A DNA stretch of 12,652 nucleotides from an uncultured Pseudobdellovibrionaceae bacterium (lineage in GTDB: Bacteria; Bdellovibrionota; Bdellovibrionia; Bdellovibrionales; Bdellovibrionaceae), in contig CALCCV010000108.1 of the NCBI GenBank assembly GCA_937900305.1, positions 1-12,652 of the forward strand. The letters are read 5' to 3'. The notes below the pieces were generated by a model, which was not told where the DNA came from, did not search any database, and worked only from the letters and a program-made list of their open reading frames with translations. Position 1 is the first letter of the stretch. Each line of letters opens with the position of its first letter. This document shows positions 6,839 through 12,652 of the stretch, in pieces. Made by a program: the position numbers and the translations under genes.

Positions 6839-7987
6839 ATGTCACAGCACCTCAAATCTAAAATGGCCCGTCAGCTTTGGATCCACTCGCAGTGCTTGAC
6901 CGAAAGGGAACCCTTCGGAGCCGGCCCCGCCGCTACGAAAGCGGCCATCGAACATTTGGGCTATGTTCAAATCGACACAATCAGCGTCATTGAACGCTGT
7001 CACCATCACATTCTTTACAATCGGATTCCAAAATATCGGCGCGAAGATCTTTTCGTGGCTCAGTCTAAAGAAAAATCCGTGTTTGAGTGCTGGACCCACG
7101 CCCTTTCTTACGTTCCCACTCGTGATTATCCACACTACGTCGCCACGATGAAGCGAACGGCCGCCAATCCGGGGCGCTGGTTTGCCTCAACCAAGCCTGA
7201 GGATCTGCGCAAAGTTTTACGTTTGATCAAAACAGAGGGGCCGATTTCAATTCGGGATATCAAAGACGATGTCCTTGTTGAAAAGGATCATGAATGGGCC
7301 AGTCGCAAACCATCTAAGCGAGCCTTGCAGTTGGGATTTTTCACAGGCCGGCTGATGATTTCCGAACGGCAAGGCATGCTCAAAAAATATGAACTGAGCC
7401 AACGCCATTTTTTATGGGACCGTCCCCCGAAGGCAGCTAAGCCCGTTGAGACTTTGGAATTTTTGTTAGAACGAGGCCTTCGCTCGCAAGGATTCGTTAG
7501 TTTACATTCCCTCTCATCAAACACGGACACTCGCAAGAACCTCGCCAAATTGATTGAAAGAAAAATCCGCACTCAAGAGCTGCTCGAAATTCGAGTGGAA
7601 GGCTATGAAAAAGACCCTCACTGGATCGTTCCGGCCACGTGGGAAATGGCTCAATCGGCAAAGTTGCCTGAAAATTCGCAGACCCACATTCTATCGCCCT
7701 TTGATCCGTTGGTGATCCAGCGGAAACGGCTGCTGGGCGTTTTTGGATACAATCACAAATTTGAAGCTTACATTCCACCTCAACAGCGGACGTACGGATA
7801 TTTTGCCTTACCTGTTTTGCACGGCGACGAAATCGTTGCTGTCTTAGATCTCAAAACGGACCGTGTCCGCGGACGGCTTCTCGTCCAAAAATGGACATGG
7901 CTACCCAAACAAAAAACAACTCTGCGCAAAACCGCAATTGAAAATGAATTGAACCGCTTTGAAAAATTTCAATTGGAGCACCCATGA
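6839..7987 (+). CDS. ycaQ: YcaQ/AlkX-type winged-helix DNA glycosylase (crosslink repair)
   Basis: A 382-aa member of the HTH_42 (formerly DUF1006) family, whose E. coli member YcaQ/AlkX and Streptomyces member AlkZ remove alkylated bases, including those in interstrand crosslinks. The catalytic Q-x-D motif is Gln44-Ile45-Asp46, inside QIDTISVIERCHHHILYNRI, which is nearly canonical. The Asp form is that of the YcaQ branch; AlkZ has Q-x-Q. Further family blocks are THALSYVPTRDYPHY, then LSPFDPLVIQRKRL and YGYFALPVLHGDEIVAVLDLK near the C-terminus. The length is slightly short of the usual 400 or so. ATG 6839 is chosen for the AAAGGGGGG site just before it; the GTG at 6806 in frame is less likely. 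The stop codon overlaps the ATG of the next gene (ATGA), so the two are translationally coupled. The protein is cytoplasmic. Confidence 0.92.
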   Translation: MSQHLKSKMARQLWIHSQCLTEREPFGAGPAATKAAIEHLGYVQIDTISVIERCHHHILYNRIPKYRREDLFVAQSKEKSVFECWTHALSYVPTRDYPHYVATMKRTAANPGRWFASTKPEDLRKVLRLIKTEGPISIRDIKDDVLVEKDHEWASRKPSKRALQLGFFTGRLMISERQGMLKKYELSQRHFLWDRPPKAAKPVETLEFLLERGLRSQGFVSLHSLSSNTDTRKNLAKLIERKIRTQELLEIRVEGYEKDPHWIVPATWEMAQSAKLPENSQTHILSPFDPLVIQRKRLLGVFGYNHKFEAYIPPQQRTYGYFALPVLHGDEIVAVLDLKTDRVRGRLLVQKWTWLPKQKTTLRKTAIENELNRFEKFQLEHP

Positions 7988-8967
7988 AACGCTGGGCCGC
8001 TCTCTTTTTAGTTTTGCTTCCGCTCTCGTATGTTCTGTGGGAGCAAAAAAATTCGAATCCCGTCACGAAACTTCGTTTGAAGCCTGAACAAATCCGTTCA
8101 ACCCAAAGGCCTCCCGAATCCACACCCCCGAACAAAATCACTCGCAACTCGCCAACTTCAGAGGCAACTCCTGTGCCCGCACCGACTCCCCCCGCGACAC
8201 AGATCTCGCCTCCTGTGCTGGCACCCGTCGTTCAGGCTGCCCCGGCTCCGTCTGAAGGATCAGCGTCGATCGCTCCGCTTTCAGCAAAGGGCGAAAAACT
8301 GGTTCGCTTCAAAATGGAAGACGGTGTCGCCGTCGTTCAAGGCGATATTGTCATCGGCGTACCAGAAAACCCCGCAGTCGATAGCGGAGTGGCGATTTCA
8401 CCGACCCTCAAGCTTTGGCCGAGTACAGAAATTCCTTATTTCATTCCACCTCAGCTGGCGGGTCGAGAGAAAATTGAAGAAGCCCTTGAAATGTTTGCCG
8501 ACACGCCCATTCGCTTTGTTCCTTTCGCCCAACAAAAGGATGTTTTGGTTTTTGAAGAGTCTCAGGGCTCCTGCAAGTCCTACGTTGGATTTGTGGGTGG
8601 AGCCCAGCCAATTTGGATTGCACCCAACTGCGGACCCGCTGAAATAGCCCACGAAATTTTGCATGCTTTGGGGTTTGTTCACGAACAAAACCGCAGCGAC
8701 CGCGATCAGTTTGTCGAAATTTTTTGGGATCAAATCGAAAAAGAACATCGCCTGAATTTCGAAATTCTGCCCGACGAACTGATGCGGGTCAGTTTGCTTT
8801 CCGATTTCGATTTTGAATCGATGATGATGTATCCAACCTCCATATTCACTCTCGGCGGCCAACCATCTATGAAGTCAAAAATACCCAGCCACGAGATCTC
8901 CCCACGCAAAACCCTTAGTCCCAAAGACTTAGACCGTTTGAGCAAAGCGTACGGATTTCAAAACTAG
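7984..8967 (+). CDS. Exported astacin-like zinc metalloprotease (M12A) with Pro-rich linker
   Basis: A 327-aa secreted or membrane-anchored protease precursor. Residues 1-19 form a signal peptide or anchor (KRWAALFLVLLPLSYVLW), and 40-90 are a Pro/Thr/Ala-rich linker. Residues 119-125 contain QGDIVIG, like the FxGD propeptide motif whose Asp (here Asp121) caps the zinc in astacin zymogens. The catalytic domain runs from about 140. The zinc motif is HEILHALGFVHE (His223, Glu224, His227, His233), followed by the usual N-R-x-D-R-D. The Met-turn region is SMMMY (279-283) with the expected Tyr283, although astacins normally have SxMHY. Cys197 and Cys216 match a conserved disulfide. The start codon overlaps the ycaQ stop (ATGA), with GGAG five bases upstream. 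Targets are unknown; digestion of other cells' proteins is possible but not shown. Confidence 0.92.
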   Translation: MKRWAALFLVLLPLSYVLWEQKNSNPVTKLRLKPEQIRSTQRPPESTPPNKITRNSPTSEATPVPAPTPPATQISPPVLAPVVQAAPAPSEGSASIAPLSAKGEKLVRFKMEDGVAVVQGDIVIGVPENPAVDSGVAISPTLKLWPSTEIPYFIPPQLAGREKIEEALEMFADTPIRFVPFAQQKDVLVFEESQGSCKSYVGFVGGAQPIWIAPNCGPAEIAHEILHALGFVHEQNRSDRDQFVEIFWDQIEKEHRLNFEILPDELMRVSLLSDFDFESMMMYPTSIFTLGGQPSMKSKIPSHEISPRKTLSPKDLDRLSKAYGFQN

Positions 8968-8980
8968 GCCTCTCGCTCAC

Positions 8981-10111
8981 TCAAGTTTGAAAACGAAACC
9001 CCTCATAGGATCTCCAATCAGCCAGGTCCAGTTCTCGCGCTTCCAATTCAGACTCCCAAATCACAGAGGCGCCCATGTCAACGTCAGACTCCCTCCCTGC
9101 TCCCACTCTTCCGATCACCGTCAAACCGCATCCGTGGCGAAGCAATTCGCTTGCGCACCTCGAAAAACGCGAAGGCTCGATCGCACACAAAAGTTCATAG
9201 TCTTCTCCGCCCACCACCGCATATTTTAGCGCGCGCTGAGGGGTTTCTGCACAAACTGTTTTTAACGCCTGGCTGATGGGGATTTTTGAAATCTCGAAAT
9301 GAAACTGACATCGCGAAGCTCGCGCCATCTTCGTCGCATCTCCCAAAAGTCCATCTGATAAATCCATCATTGAACGAACACCCATGGACGCCAGTTGCAC
9401 CCCTGCCATTCGCCGATTTCGTGGCAAATAGTGACGAAGCACCAGGCGTCTCTGATCACCTGAAAACTTTTTGAAAATTTCATTTGCCGAAGGAGAAAGG
9501 GATCGCGATTTTTCACTTTTTTCACCAACCCATGATTTGATCAAATCCAACCCTGCAGCCGAGTCCCCTAAATTTCCAGTGACGCAAAGAAGATCACCCG
9601 TTTTGGCCTGAGCTCGCGAAACGGCTTGCGAAGCTTCACTAGATCCCATGACGGTCAGACTGATCACCAGAGTTTCACTCTCGGTCACATCACCGCCCAG
9701 CAAAGCCACGTTTTGCAACACACACTCTTTTGAAAATCGATCCAAAAAGACTTTCAGCCAGGACCAAGGCCGGTTTCTCGGCAGTGCGAGACCTAATAAG
9801 CAACTCACCGGAGTGGCCCCTCCCGCTGCCAAATCACTCAAGTTCACTCGCAAAGATTTCGCTGCCAACCAATCTGCGGGAATCCACTTTGTCAAAAAAT
9901 GAACATTCTCGATCAACAGATCCTTTGACATCACCAAATTGGAAAGTTGAGGCGCTAACGTCCGCAAATCTGCGCAGTCAGATCCCACCCACGAAGTCGT
10001 CGCAGAATCTCCCCGCCGAATTCTCGTGCAGGGAAGATTTCGAATATATTCAACGATTGCATTTTCACCAAGGTTGCTGATTTCACATTTGCTTGAGGTC
10101 TGCGAGAACAT
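8981..10111 (-). CDS. thiL: Thiamine-monophosphate kinase ThiL
   Basis: A 376-aa ATP-dependent kinase that phosphorylates thiamine monophosphate to thiamine diphosphate in the cytoplasm, the last step of cofactor synthesis. Family motifs occur in order: VGSDCA (42-47, the IGDDAA position), the KDLLIENVHF segment (63-72), NLSDLAAGGATP (90-101), GGD (139-141), TGNLGDSAAGL (178-188), MDLSDGL (249-255) and GGEDYELL (301-308). The first Asp of the IGDDAA motif is Ser here (GSD), which is unusual; the second Asp is kept. The protein is about 50 residues longer than most ThiL proteins, with some extra length at both ends. ATG 10111 has GGGAG six bases upstream. The gene is convergent with the protease gene (13 bp apart) and 36 bp downstream of a secreted-protein gene on the same strand. 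Confidence 0.93.
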   Translation of the reverse strand: MFSQTSSKCEISNLGENAIVEYIRNLPCTRIRRGDSATTSWVGSDCADLRTLAPQLSNLVMSKDLLIENVHFLTKWIPADWLAAKSLRVNLSDLAAGGATPVSCLLGLALPRNRPWSWLKVFLDRFSKECVLQNVALLGGDVTESETLVISLTVMGSSEASQAVSRAQAKTGDLLCVTGNLGDSAAGLDLIKSWVGEKSEKSRSLSPSANEIFKKFSGDQRRLVLRHYLPRNRRMAGVQLASMGVRSMMDLSDGLLGDATKMARASRCQFHFEISKIPISQALKTVCAETPQRALKYAVVGGEDYELLCAIEPSRFSRCASELLRHGCGLTVIGRVGAGRESDVDMGASVIWESELEARELDLADWRSYEGFRFQT

Positions 10112-10137
10112 AGGGATCTCCCGATTGATATCCCTAT
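10110..10137 (-). promoter_or_regulatory. Hairpin over the thiL start codon
   Basis: ATAGGGAT (10110-10117) and ATCCCTAT (10130-10137) form a perfect 8-bp inverted repeat with a 12-base loop. Read on the minus strand, the loop holds the GGGAG ribosome binding site and the stem ends in the first two bases of the thiL ATG. It could slow thiL translation unless ribosomes from the upstream gene melt it, or it could be an operator. It does not resemble a TPP riboswitch: it is too small and lacks the conserved thi-box bases. Confidence 0.5.
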
Positions 10138-10147
10138 CCTATCAAAA

Positions 10148-10777
10148 TCAGAAAGTAACGTCAGCCTCCACGGCCATTTTGACCATCTCGCCACAAAGCA
10201 GTGCTGCTTCGGCTTGCGAACCCGTCAACGAAAATTCAGTGACGATGTTTTCACTGCCGTACACCACTTTATTCACTCCCACACTCAAAACCTTTTTTAC
10301 CAGGTAGGGTGTGCAAGTATAAATCATACTCGGTTTCAGATGTTGAAAACCGGTGGCTTGAGGATTGGCCGCCTTCAAATGATCTTCGATGTCAAAAAGG
10401 ACCTGACAAGTTTGCGCCAAATTTTGATTCTTGCTCAACAACACCGATAACCAGCCACTCAGTCCTGTTTTCTCACCCACTTGAGAGAGATACACGCCCC
10501 AATGACATTTACCGAGAAGCTTTGTGAACCGAGCGTCGTCGCTGGCTGGATCACCGACCACTTGCTTCTGCATGGACAAAGCCCCGCTGCCCAATACACC
10601 GCTGACCACGCTACCCAGGACACCACCCAATGGACCACCCGTCGCTGTTCCCACCGTCTGTGTCACGGTTTGAAATAATCCCAATAAGAAGCTCCAAGGA
10701 CTTGATTTTTGATCGGCTGCAAAGACCGTTGAAGAAAAAAGGCAAAGAAAGACAACCAAAGAAACCTTATGTTTCAT
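10148..10777 (-). CDS. Secreted hypothetical protein with glycine-zipper-like segment and four cysteines, 209 aa
   Basis: The family is not recognised. ATG 10777 is chosen for GGGAG five bases upstream; the in-frame ATG at 10789 lacks a site. Residues 1-20 are a clear signal peptide (MKHKVSLVVFLCLFSSTVFA, cleaved before ADQ). Residues 37-68 form a Gly/Val/Leu-rich hydrophobic stretch with GTATGGPLGGVLGS, resembling a glycine zipper, which suggests membrane or self association. The mature protein has four cysteines (91, 124, 155, 195), enough for two disulfides, as expected in the periplasm or outside the cell. It lies 36 bp before thiL on the same strand and is probably co-transcribed with it, although no functional link is evident. 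Confidence 0.82.
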   Translation of the reverse strand: MKHKVSLVVFLCLFSSTVFAADQKSSPWSFLLGLFQTVTQTVGTATGGPLGGVLGSVVSGVLGSGALSMQKQVVGDPASDDARFTKLLGKCHWGVYLSQVGEKTGLSGWLSVLLSKNQNLAQTCQVLFDIEDHLKAANPQATGFQHLKPSMIYTCTPYLVKKVLSVGVNKVVYGSENIVTEFSLTGSQAEAALLCGEMVKMAVEADVTF

Positions 10778-10927
10778 AAATACTCCCATCCCATTTTTAA
10801 AGATCTATTCCTTCCAACAAAGAACAGACCCAAACCATTTGCACCTTAGCTTGTGATCTTTCATCGAACCCAAACGACGAATTGGCTAAAGCACGCAGAT
10901 GGCTAGAGCAAAGTCCAAGCCACTTCC

Positions 10928-11211
10928 TCACCCCCACGAAGCCCTCCGCACCGTAGAACTTTTGATTTCGTCAACAAAATGATGGCCACCCCAAAATCCC
11001 TCCACAATAAATCCCACTTTATCGCCCCAAATTTCGACGAACTCCTCCACAGGACCCACACATCCAAATTCCAAAATGTCGCCCAACCATTTTACAGGAC
11101 CTCAATTGAAGACTCGTCCATCTCCCCCACGCCAAAAAATTCAATCGCCGCTGCGAAAGCAATCCCTTCGAAGTACATCTTAGTGCTGTATTGGAGTGCT
11201 ACCGTGAACAT
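10928..11211 (-). pseudogene. Frameshifted ORF remnant, unknown protein
   Basis: Two minus-strand frames with strong codon periodicity (purine-first, Gly/Glu/Val-rich) abut. The first runs from ATG 11211 to TAA 11092 and includes KMYFEGIAFAAAIEFFG. The second runs from about 11101 to TGA 10928 and includes GPVKWLGDILEFG, then GPVEEFVEIWG and VGFIVEGFWGG. A single-base shift at 11101 joins them into about 95 residues. The first frame is also in register with the gene ending at 11248, separated from it only by TAG and 12 codons, and it lacks a convincing ribosome binding site. I read it as the decayed tail of that gene or of a neighbour. It could also be a chance open frame; a weaker ORF on the + strand (10979-11224) covers the same bases. 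Confidence 0.45.
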
Positions 11212-11247
11212 GCCTGATTCGTGAATCTTTGCACTTCCCCACTGACC

Positions 11248-12120
11248 CTATTTTTCCTCGATACTGTAGCGCGATAAAATGGACTTTTCCACCAGCGCTG
11301 ACGCCTTGTTGGCGACGTCTGTTTCCGATGCCGAGGTCCGACTCATTTCATCGGCGGTTTGAACCACTTCGATCAGAGGCTCACCTGCTGCAATGGCTGG
11401 ATCAAAGGATTCATAGAGTTTGCCGGCGTCAGAAAAATTTTTGTCCATGAGATCTTGAATAGAGAACAGATTTTGCGGACGATAGAGATTGTCCGACGTC
11501 GAGTGCTCGACGGTGCGCTCAAAATATTTTTCTCCGCTGCTCAAACCAATGACTTTATTTGCTTCTGAATTAAATAGGCTGTGTCCATCACCAACTTCAC
11601 AAACTGCAGTTTCACGCTCCCTCTCATTTTTTACTTCAGCGGCTGCTGCGATCGTTTTTGCTTTTGTTTTTTCAGTGCAACCGACCGTGGAATCCTGAAT
11701 GAGATGAAACAATCCACCAAGGTTCATTAGAGCAGATCTAAATTCTGAATTTTTCCAGTGATGGCTTCTGTTCTCATAGCGGGCAATTGGCCTCAAATCT
11801 GTAGATGTAAAATCGTCCTCAGTGGGCATCGCGCTCAATCCTCTGTACCCCGACGATTCAAATAACTTGAGCTTCTGCTTCATCTGCCCTTCCGGAATTT
11901 TCAAAGCCGTCAACGCCTGTTGCAAAACGACTTTTCGTTTCTCAAAACCTTCGGCGGTGATCACTTCACCCTTGTTGGGCTGTGAAAGAAAGATGGGCTT
12001 GAATTTGGCTGTAGGCAGTAAGAAAAACCATGGTTCACCATTTTGTTTTCTGGGCTGTTTTAACAATGAAAACATAGGCAGAAAATGCAAGGAGGATGCC
12101 AATAGAAAAGGTAACTCCAA
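11248..12120 (-). CDS. Hypothetical protein of 290 aa with HLIQD motif, uncertain start
   Basis: The family is not firmly recognised. The frame is open from a TTG at 12120 (or ATG at 12075); neither has a ribosome binding site, and an in-frame TGA at 12150 limits the upstream end. The first 20 residues are hydrophobic (PFLLASSLHFLPMFSLL), like a signal or anchor. The middle has RPIARYENRSHHW (near 110-122) and then NLGGLFHLIQDSTVGC (133-148). His139-x3-Asp143 with the preceding His-His recalls the HxxxD metal site of zinc-dependent phospholipase C/S1-P1 nucleases, but the rest of that site (the usual Pro-x-His after it) is missing, so this is only a hint. Cys148 and Cys174 could pair if the protein is exported. 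The C-terminal 120 residues are polar and helical. A 38-aa ORF overlaps its start. Confidence 0.65.
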   Translation of the reverse strand: MELPFLLASSLHFLPMFSLLKQPRKQNGEPWFFLLPTAKFKPIFLSQPNKGEVITAEGFEKRKVVLQQALTALKIPEGQMKQKLKLFESSGYRGLSAMPTEDDFTSTDLRPIARYENRSHHWKNSEFRSALMNLGGLFHLIQDSTVGCTEKTKAKTIAAAAEVKNERERETAVCEVGDGHSLFNSEANKVIGLSSGEKYFERTVEHSTSDNLYRPQNLFSIQDLMDKNFSDAGKLYESFDPAIAAGEPLIEVVQTADEMSRTSASETDVANKASALVEKSILSRYSIEEK

Positions 12121-12151
12121 TGTCGGCGGCGGAGTAAATCGAACAGGTCAT
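12035..12151 (-). CDS. Small single-helix membrane ORF overlapping the 290-aa gene, 38 aa
   Basis: ATG 12151 to TGA 12035 encodes a peptide with one hydrophobic helix (IGVTFSIGILLAFSAYVFIV) followed by a basic end (KTAQKTKW). It is in a different frame from the 290-aa protein, which overlaps it. No good ribosome binding site is present. It may be a real small membrane protein, or the true signal/anchor of the 290-aa protein detached by an indel. Confidence 0.35.
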   Translation of the reverse strand: MTCSIYSAADIGVTFSIGILLAFSAYVFIVKTAQKTKW

Positions 12152-12177
12152 TTATAGCTTAGATCGCTGAAGCCCCC

Positions 12178-12209
12178 TCCCCTATCGATAGCGATAGGGG
12201 GATTTTTTT
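12178..12209 (+). terminator. Intrinsic terminator in the + direction
   Basis: CCCCTATCG (12179-12187), loop ATAG, CGATAGGGG (12192-12200) and one extra U-G pair, followed by a run of seven T (12203-12209). The T run lies on the + strand side only; read on the minus strand the stem is followed by GGGGGCTTC. The flanking genes are all on the minus strand, so this would end a + strand transcript that has no annotated gene. Confidence 0.75.
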
Positions 12210-12218
12210 GGCTGCAGT

Positions 12219-12512
12219 TTAATTTTTACTTTCGACCCAGCAAATGTAATCGTAGTTCTTAAAAATATCGCCGAGTACGATCCAACTTACATCTCTGGCG
12301 GTGCAGTGACTAAGAATATCGTATCTGGCGCTTTCGTACACCTCAGGAAACTCAGGGCAGTTATCGCCCGCGCTTTGGCATCTTTGAACCGCTTCTCTGA
12401 GCGCAATTTCGACTGTGTCTTGCTCATCAGACTCATAACTTTTTGCGGAAGCTAGCTGATGGCTGCCTAAAACGGCTAAAGATACAAAGAACACTTTCAA
12501 GAATTTTTTCAT
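12219..12512 (-). CDS. Secreted small four-cysteine protein, 97 aa
   Basis: The family is not recognised. ATG 12512 has AAGGAG five bases upstream, which fixes the start. Residues 1-23 are a classical signal peptide (MKKFLKVFFVSLAVLGSHQL, cleaved after ASA). The mature 74 residues are acidic at the front (YESDEQDTVE) and contain four cysteines (45, 52, 70, 91), probably two disulfides, plus an aromatic-rich end with YDYICW. It is periplasmic or exported. It lies upstream of the 290-aa gene on the same strand, with the + strand terminator hairpin between them. Confidence 0.82.
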   Translation of the reverse strand: MKKFLKVFFVSLAVLGSHQLASAKSYESDEQDTVEIALREAVQRCQSAGDNCPEFPEVYESARYDILSHCTARDVSWIVLGDIFKNYDYICWVESKN

Positions 12513-12652
12513 ACGAACTCCTTGTTTTTTTCAGCTCATTTTCCAGAGCTGGGTTTGCTATCGGGTTGAGTAGACAATAACCCATCGCATCAATTTCCTT
12601 AAGAATAACTAAATTTATTTACGGATATTTTATAAATTTTAAATTTAATAAT
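12513..12652 (-). promoter_or_regulatory. AT-rich upstream region of the small secreted protein gene
   Basis: The last 60 bases of the window are very AT-rich, as upstream promoter regions often are. Nearer the gene, CAGCTC (12532-12537) and GAGCTG (12546-12551) form a 6-bp hairpin just upstream of the ribosome binding site. No convincing -35/-10 pair stands out. No other gene is visible up to the window edge. Confidence 0.35.

Noticed and set aside
8398..8862. 154-codon minus-strand open frame
   Set aside because: It lies opposite the zinc-motif region of the astacin-like protease, which is unmistakable on the + strand; no ribosome binding site.
10799..10861. 7-bp inverted repeat AAAGATC / GATCTTT
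   Set aside because: Arms are 49 bp apart and short; expected by chance.
12599..12652. Open minus-strand frame at the window edge
   Set aside because: Extremely AT-rich with an Ile/Lys/Phe/Tyr composition expected of noncoding DNA; no evidence of a gene end.
1..12652. CRISPR arrays, insertion sequences, rRNA or complete tRNA genes
   Set aside because: No regularly spaced repeats, transposase motifs, rRNA sequence or full tRNA cloverleaf were seen on reading both strands.

Overview
The window looks like the chromosome of a Gram-negative bacterium of about 50% GC. Gram-negative is shown by a TolC-type outer-membrane channel next to an inner-membrane RND pump and by several Sec-type signal peptides. 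The mix (RND efflux, a secreted astacin-like protease, many small Cys-containing secreted proteins, strong AAGGAG-type ribosome binding sites) fits a Bdellovibrio-like lineage (Bdellovibrionota). That placement is an inference from gene style, not from a marker gene.

Layout. 1-75 is the tail of a + strand gene. 306-530 (-) is a 74-aa hypothetical protein. 702-1379 (-) is a five-helix membrane protein that resembles the membrane part of LTA-synthase-type sulfatases but stops before any catalytic domain. A 199-bp divergent spacer follows. It holds a promoter whose -10 box lies six bases before the ATG of the TolC-like gene (1579-2856, +), which is followed 30 bp later by a complete RND pump gene (2887-5982, +). 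No membrane-fusion (adaptor) protein gene lies in the window. The 282-bp gap 5983-6264 has no confident gene but is open in register on both strands. 6265-6699 (+) is a small protein with a Gly/Lys/Pro-rich tail, ending in a textbook terminator at 6735-6768.

6839-7987 (+) encodes a YcaQ-type (AlkX) DNA glycosylase with the QxD catalytic motif. It is joined by an ATGA overlap to 7984-8967 (+), an exported astacin-like metalloprotease with an aspartate-switch-like propeptide motif. Convergent to it is thiL (8981-10111, -), thiamine-monophosphate kinase, probably co-transcribed with the upstream secreted-protein gene 10148-10777 (-). A hairpin covers the thiL start codon.

The last 1.8 kb is a minus-strand accessory-looking stretch. 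It contains a frameshifted ORF remnant (10928-11211), a 290-aa protein of unknown function with an unclear start and an overlapping 38-aa hydrophobic ORF (11248-12151), a strong terminator pointing in the + direction (12178-12209) with no + gene before it, and a 97-aa secreted four-cysteine protein (12219-12512).

The efflux pair acts together across the envelope. The glycosylase and protease are translationally coupled but have no obvious shared pathway. I do not see a complete, clearly new defence or mobile system. The most interesting oddities are the catalytic-domain-less LtaS-like protein, the adaptor-less leaderless efflux operon, the glycosylase-protease coupling, the frameshifted ORF and the orphan + strand terminator.
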